A DNA stretch of 64,000 nucleotides from Chloranthus sessilifolius (lineage: Eukaryota > Streptophyta > Magnoliopsida > Chloranthales > Chloranthaceae). The translations under genes were made by a program, and so were the position numbers. Below are positions 59,168-64,000 of the stretch, one piece after another. The stretch is taken from contig CM037584.1 in the NCBI GenBank assembly GCA_021018995.1, forward strand, positions 48,063,811 through 48,127,810, written 5' to 3'. Under the pieces are notes generated by a model. It worked only from the letters and a program-made list of their open reading frames with translations, searched no databases and was not told where the DNA came from. The number at the start of each line of letters is the position of its first letter. The stretch's first letter is position 1.

Positions 59168-59383
59168 TTAATTAAGGGCCTACGCCGACGGCTGGATTTG
59201 TAGTCGTCGGCGTAGAGTTTTGAATTACACCGACGGCTCCAAACCATCAGCGTATGTATACGCCCACTGAAGTATTGCCGACGGCTGTTAGCCGTCAGTG
59301 TATGGTTTCCAGCCGTCGGCGATTAGTTTTGCCGACGGCTGGTATAGGCTACGCCGTCGGCGTATATGGCTTTATTTGTAGTG
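59168..59383. repeat. CACTA right subterminal repeats
   Basis: At least eight copies of GCCGACGGCT or its inverse AGCCGTCGGC in about 210 bp, ending in TTTGTAGTG. Confidence 0.85.
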
Positions 59384-59559
59384 GATGACCGAATCTCTGT
59401 TGAAGCGGCTTTACTTCCATACTCATATACGTAAATCTGTAATGGGTGCTCTTGTAACTACTTGATCACTCCAGCAAATAAATACCTATAGAATCATTAA
59501 GAGTTAAACACATTCTCTATCACACTATACGAGATGTGCACGAAATTTAGCACATTAAG

Positions 59560-60440
59560 GATGGCCAATAGTAGCACACTTTTATACACTTCAAGGGTCA
59601 CAGAGTAGTTTCTTTATTTCGTTGAACTTAGGATTTTGGATCTCCAACTCTACCAAGTTAATGTTCAACTACTGTACCTTTAAAAATATCAATCTTAGGT
59701 CTATCCACCTTTATGTTTTTAACATTGTATCTCTGGGTAGTATTTTTGTAAGCTTCGAAGTCACTCTGCCTCTTTTACTTTCGCAAACAATGCTATATAC
59801 TCTGATTTCATACTTGAATCAGAAAGACATTTTTGCTTCTCCCCCCACGATACTGTTCCTTTTACCAACGTAAAAATTCATCCGCTTGTGAATTTTAAAT
59901 CAGAGGAATCAAAAATTCAAGTAGCATCAGTAAACTCCTTTAAGAGTTCAGGTTTGTCACTATATTGTAAATTATAATACATAGTTCCATTCAAGTATCT
60001 TAATGCCCCATGAGTAACTTCCTAATGTTCCAACCCTGGGATGCTAGTTTTCTCAATACCCCTATTATAAATGTTATATTGGGTTTAGTACACTTCATTA
60101 AATACATAAGACTTTTATCTCAGTGATGATACACTGTAATTGTAGAGAGACCTTTGTACCGGTATCTTCAATTAAGTACTTCTTTGAAAAATTTCATAAA
60201 TCTTTGGAGGTAATGCACTTACAGAATGTCTGGAACAATCTATCGCTCATTGCATTGAGGATGTGGTCCCGACAATCTAGATCATCTATCAACTATTTGA
60301 GTCAAGCATTCGATCCTCCACTAGTCGTACTTTCCGTTATTCTCGCTGTAAAAATTGGTGGACATGATGTAGTGAGGACGTAAGCAATCTTGAATTGTCG
60401 CAAGATAAATTATACCTTTTGGTATCATCTTTTAAAATTT
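59560..60440 (-). pseudogene. Copia RNase H-like and gag-like stretches
   Basis: On the minus strand 59560-60070 resembles copia RNase H (TSGWIFTL..GTVSWG; KSEYIAL) and 60120-60440 a copia gag part (DHILNAMSDRLF). Broken, many breaks. Confidence 0.6.
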
Positions 60441-60532
60441 GACCCGTTAAATCAATCAAGTTTGATGAGATCTTGATTTATAATCAACTTTAAGCTCTGA
60501 ATCATTAGAACGATCTATTGTCTTTAAATTAT

Positions 60533-61173
60533 TGGAAAAAATGGTATTGATAATGGCTCTGAGGCACGTAGTTCACTACGCTGTCTTAAAAAATTCGTCG
60601 GATAAATGAAGATGCAATAAGGTTTCCAACGAATCTACCTTCAGGATACAACAGAGTCCGATCTTGTCAAGAACCGTTTGTTCTTTTCTAGATTGCACTT
60701 TCTAAAAAATGAACATGCCACATAGATTTCTTGATACAAAAAAAGATTCTTAAAAAAAAAAAAACGTAAGAGAAGAAGAGAAATAGATGTTATTATAGTT
60801 TCTGTTGTATCTTTTTAACTCGGATCTAATCTTTATTTATAGAGAAAATTACGAACTATTATCTCTTTCCAGAGAGTCATGTCTTTTCAGATTTACGGTG
60901 AAGAAATGTCAAACTTGTATCTTTTCAAATATTGGTAAAGAGAAGATCGATTCACTTGTGTCATTTTAGATTGACAATGAAGAGATGCGAGACTTGTGCC
61001 TTTTCAACTAACGGTAAAAAAATTAATCAAAATTAAAAAAGGCATTTCTTGGGAGAGAAAATAATTTTTATAAGTTTGCCATTAAATTATTATCAATATA
61101 TATTGATAATTATAAACTTAATTTTAAAATAATAAATATATATTACTAAACTAATATATATATATATATAACA
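60533..61173 (-). repeat. Copia LTR, 5' (right) copy
   Basis: The + strand runs TGGAAAAAATGGTATTGATA to ATATAACA. Matches 52736-53370, including the AGAAGAAGAGAAAT phrase and TATTTATAGAGAAAAT. Confidence 0.8.
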
Positions 61174-61704
61174 TATTCTCTTATATCCTCTAGTTCTAAA
61201 ATAACATAAAATCCGATTCAACTAGTTGAACATGGTCACTCCCCATTTAATCATAATGGAGGTACGAAATCTTTAAAACAGCTAGGTAAAGGGCTCTTTA
61301 AAACCGTTCAGTGGGTTTTGGTCACGACCACCTACTTGAACCCTAAATAGGGTTCAATTAAATTTAAAACCCTTGACGCATGAGAATCTTGACTTTAGCT
61401 TTGGTAAATAGATAGCCATGCATCCAACGAATTTAGAATCGGTTGAATCTCATTTACGGTTGAACTGGTTGTACTAGACCAAAACCCTTAATCCCAAAGA
61501 ATAATAGAACAACGGTCAGGTCTATTCTGGTTGAACCGAATTTCCAGTTGAACCACATTTGACGCCCTTGGAAATTAGATGCGCACCCATAGAAAGTGAA
61601 ATTGGACGAACTTGACTCTGCGTCATCCTATAGAAATTGGAGGATCTTTTCTGTCATAATTGTGCAGGTCGTGCTCTATGTTGAGCTTGCTCGGGGGTTA
61701 TAGG
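61174..61704. other. Anonymous spacer
   Basis: No gene recognised. It contains repeated GGTTGAAC/GGTTCAA-type words. Confidence 0.45.
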
Positions 61705-61712
61705 GGCAGTAT

Positions 61713-61990
61713 CAAGGTATTAAAAGCGGCATCGGTTTCGGGTATTGGTTTGCTCGGGGCCAACATCGATACGTATCGGATAATTTTACAAACAAAAAAA
61801 AAAAGAAACTAAAATCTTGGTTTCGATAGACATATCGGCCAATACCCGATACGTATCGGTAAGATCGATACGAGATACCGATACGTATCAGTTTGGCCAA
61901 AAATTAATATGTATCGGTATCGGCCGATTTTTTATACTTTGGGCAGTCAAAATTTAATATGTATCGGTATCGGCCGATTTTTATACCTTG
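61713..61990. mobile_element. hAT-type MITE (278 bp) with perfect 8-bp TSD
   Basis: GGCAGTAT flanks both sides (61705-61712, 61991-61998). Ends are CAAGGTATTAAAA and TTTTTATACCTTG. The interior repeats CGATACGTATCGG and related words also found in the subterminal zones of the 22672-28022 hAT element, so it is likely a non-autonomous relative. An internal partial duplication of the right end starts near 61907. Confidence 0.9.
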
Positions 61991-61998
61991 GGCAGTAT

Positions 61999-62353
61999 AC
62001 CCCCTGCTTGGGGATTAGGAGGCGGGGCTTCAGACCCAATTTTTTCTAGAGTTACTAACTGTATTTTCGTAATATTTTATATGAGGTGGTTATATTTAGT
62101 ATTAGATGTATAATCTAAGTATAGATTGAGGCCCAGGAGAATGCGACAGAGAGTAGGGATATCTCTACGCCTATTGAGATGGGAGCGACACGTAGCCCTT
62201 TTTTTGAAGTGATGGGTATTGCTTTATAATCATTTAATCACGTTTTAACTACGATTACCTTTGTTTTCAAAAAAGTAGATAATATTTTTGAAATATCATT
62301 TGTCTGGCAATGTGGGTGTCAGAACTCTACCAACTCATCTTTTTTCCACTAAA
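61999..62353. other. Anonymous spacer
   Basis: About 350 bases with no gene recognised. Confidence 0.45.
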
Positions 62354-62815
62354 GGGGTGTCAGCGCTTCACTGTCGGGGTGTCAGTGCTTTGCTACCGGA
62401 GTGTCAGCACTTCTCTCCCGAGGTGCGCTTCACTATCAGGGTGCCAGTGCTTCTCTCCGAGGTGCCAATATTTCACTATCGGGATGTCAACGCCTCGCCA
62501 TCGGGGTGTTAGCGCTTCTCTCACAAGGTGTCAGTGCCTCGCTATCGGTGTCCAGCGCTTCACTACCGGGGTGTCAACACTTCGTTACTGGGGTGTCAAC
62601 TCCTCGATATCGAGGTGTCGCTTCTCTCGGGTGGTAACCGCTCCAGTAGCCTCATTACGAGGTGTAAAAAAAGCGGGTGTCGGCACCTACGCCATTGAAG
62701 TGCGGTAACCGCTAAAGTGCGGGTGCCAAAAAAAAAAAAATTGGAGTGCCAGCGCCTTGTTATCGAGGTGAATCGCTTATTTCTCGGGGTGCTAGTGCTT
62801 CGCTACCGGGGGCCC
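62354..62815. repeat. 22-bp minisatellite, GGGGTGTCAGCGCTTC unit
   Basis: Starts at 62354, 62376 and 62398 show a 22-bp step. About a dozen diverged copies run to 62640 and two to three more at 62745-62815. GC-rich against an AT-rich background. Frames across it give repetitive peptides without homology. Confidence 0.85.
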
Positions 62816-62858
62816 ACATTTTTTAGTAAAATATATCTGAAAAAGTAAGTCTGACACT

Positions 62859-64000
62859 TGATCGATTTAGAATGTAACCCTTGCAAGTGCACAAGATCTA
62901 TTGCAGTATGGCAAGAACAGGGGTGTCGAACCCACAGGGAAACGTGAATTTTTAATTAATTCTTTTAGAGATTTTAAAAACATCCCTACTGAAGTACCAA
63001 AGGGCAGATTCAATTTTACCAAAAACTTAACGCACTTTTCCTAAATGCAGAAAAATAAATTAATCTAAACAATTAATTACTGATAAATCTACGAACAATA
63101 TTAAAATGAGATCAAGGAATATGCTACCCCAGATTCGTACCCCTTTTCTATCATTAAAACCCACAGTTTCATTAAATCATCATTCACACCATCATTCATC
63201 TAGAAAAATGACTTGAAATAAAATATGATCATCAATCCCAAGATACCCTATCTAAAACAATGACTCACTAACATTGCGGTATGAGTCATGTAAAAAGCAT
63301 AGCGTATCTCATGATATTTAGATCCGACAATCGACATAATCGCTCTTCAGCCTAGATCAGCCTGCAGGTCCAGATCTAGCGATTACGGCCGTTGATACGC
63401 GCAATCAACGGTCATAACAAAGCATTTAAAATATTTTCAATCACACAAACTTTGAGCAAAACGATTCCATGATAACAATAATAGATCGGTATTAATCATA
63501 AACATGGGTACTTATCGGGGATCGCATCTTCCCGATCTATCGATTTAGCGCTCATCTTTGGTGTTTGATCTCCTTTTCTTTCAAAGTCATTCCTCTTTAT
63601 TTCTTCCAAAAGATATTTGCAATTGTTTTTCCTAAATACAATCTATGAATTTCTCGAGAAAAATAATGCAAATCCTAGGTACAATCTACCTGAATAAACC
63701 CTAAGAAGAAGGAGAAGAAGACTTGAAAAGATGAAGAAAATATTCCCCAAAGTGAAGAGCCCTAAAACTAAAAAGAAAGAATGAATAATATTCTAAGTGC
63801 AAAAAATAATAATCCTCCTAAGAACCCCCTGGCTTCCCTTTTTATAATAGCCTAACCCTAATACCTCTCGATTGACATCTAAGAGTAATTTTCGTGAATT
63901 CGCCTAGCTTTGCATCAGATACTGCCTCGGTATTTTGCTTATAATTTTCTGTACCGAACTCGGATTGAGGTGATTCTTGAAGCGTTGGAAAGCTGACGAC
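62859..64000 (-). repeat. Athila-like LTR, inverted copy, cut by window edge
   Basis: Reverse complement of 3358-4743 from its 3' end (TGATCGATTTAGAATG...) through the window edge, about 1142 of 1386 bp. Similarity ends sharply at 62859. The bases left of it show no tRNA-Met primer site, so this is either a 3' LTR or a solo LTR. Confidence 0.85.

Larger units (their letters stand above)
53644..59383. mobile_element. CACTA transposon (5740 bp), TSD GAT, carrying NLR gene fragment
   Basis: The 3-bp duplication GAT flanks it (53641-53643, 59384-59386). The left end is CACAACAAAAAT, the right end TTATTTGTAGTG (inverse CACTACAAATAA). Subterminal zones hold direct and inverted copies of TACGCCGACGGCT (53660-53750 and 59168-59370), the usual CACTA transposase-binding arrangement. 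No transposase is seen, so it is non-autonomous. Cargo: a 5'-leader-like region, an NLR LRR fragment (55570-56546) and nested foldback MITEs. The copia sequence on its two flanks is continuous with the homologous copia region, which confirms the insertion. Confidence 0.9.
52736..61173 (-). mobile_element. Reduced copia element, split by a CACTA transposon
   Basis: LTRs 52736-53370 and 60533-61173 face the same way. Between them, outside the CACTA insertion, only the 3' region, an RNase H-like stretch and a gag-like stretch are recognisable (about 1.4 kb), so this is a reduced copy. The RNase H-side region aligns with 30500-30660 of the copia pair. The LTRs are clearly diverged, so the element is old. 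Broken, many breaks. Confidence 0.75.

Noticed and set aside
62288-62708. Overlapping repetitive ORFs in several frames
   Set aside because: A 22-bp minisatellite lacking stops in several frames, not protein selection.
1-64000. tRNA, rRNA or snoRNA genes
   Set aside because: I looked for tRNA-like cloverleaf boxes and conserved rRNA words and found none I could support; TGGTATCAGAGC sites are retroelement primer sites.

Overview
The window is nuclear DNA of a flowering plant, AT-rich and packed with repeats. Pointers to this are plant-type Ty3/gypsy and Ty1/copia elements (Athila-like, Tekay/Del-like chromoviruses, Tork-like copia), plant hAT, CACTA and Helitron transposons, many MITEs, and one complete host gene, an R2R3-MYB factor with the usual three-exon plan. 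I cannot name the species.

Layout, left to right. 1-4743: 3' part of an Athila-like element ending in a 1.39-kb LTR, inserted into 4744-9480, the 5' part of a minus-strand chromovirus with a 2.36-kb LTR. 9895-11330: a separate gypsy RT/RNase H fossil. 13.4-15.6 kb: a cluster of (TA)n-bounded MITEs, a CACTA-type MITE and a degraded copia LTR. 16337-17791: the MYB gene (MYB60-like, 301 aa, minus strand). 19449-21579: a Helitron carrying an RPA1-like fragment. 22672-28022: a 5.35-kb hAT transposon with a four-exon transposase gene and perfect 8-bp target duplications. 29463-40329: two copia bodies in tandem sharing LTRs (LTR-body-LTR-body-partial LTR). 40330-46735: 3' part of a second chromovirus of the 7120-9480 family, with an extra ORF region between pol and the 3' LTR. 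48.8-50.7 kb: a rearranged copia remnant with a large imperfect palindrome. 52736-61173: a reduced copia element split by a 5.74-kb CACTA transposon (53644-59383, TSD GAT) that carries the 3' end of an NLR resistance gene. 61713-61990: a hAT MITE. 62354-62815: a 22-bp minisatellite. 62859-64000: an inverted second copy of the Athila-like LTR.

The most unusual signal is a helically phased array of the perfect palindrome TCGATTAATCGA, spaced close to 21 bp. It occurs in the LTRs of both chromovirus copies and again inside the second copy next to its extra ORF. A second, unrelated array with an exact 21-bp period and a different palindromic core (GTAGATCTAC) lies in the hAT transposon upstream of its transposase.

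The only gene likely to serve the plant is the MYB factor; subgroup-1 MYBs act in guard cells and cuticle or stress responses. Everything else is mobile DNA, gene pieces carried by it, or anonymous spacer. All coordinates come from reading the sequence by eye; no database search was possible.
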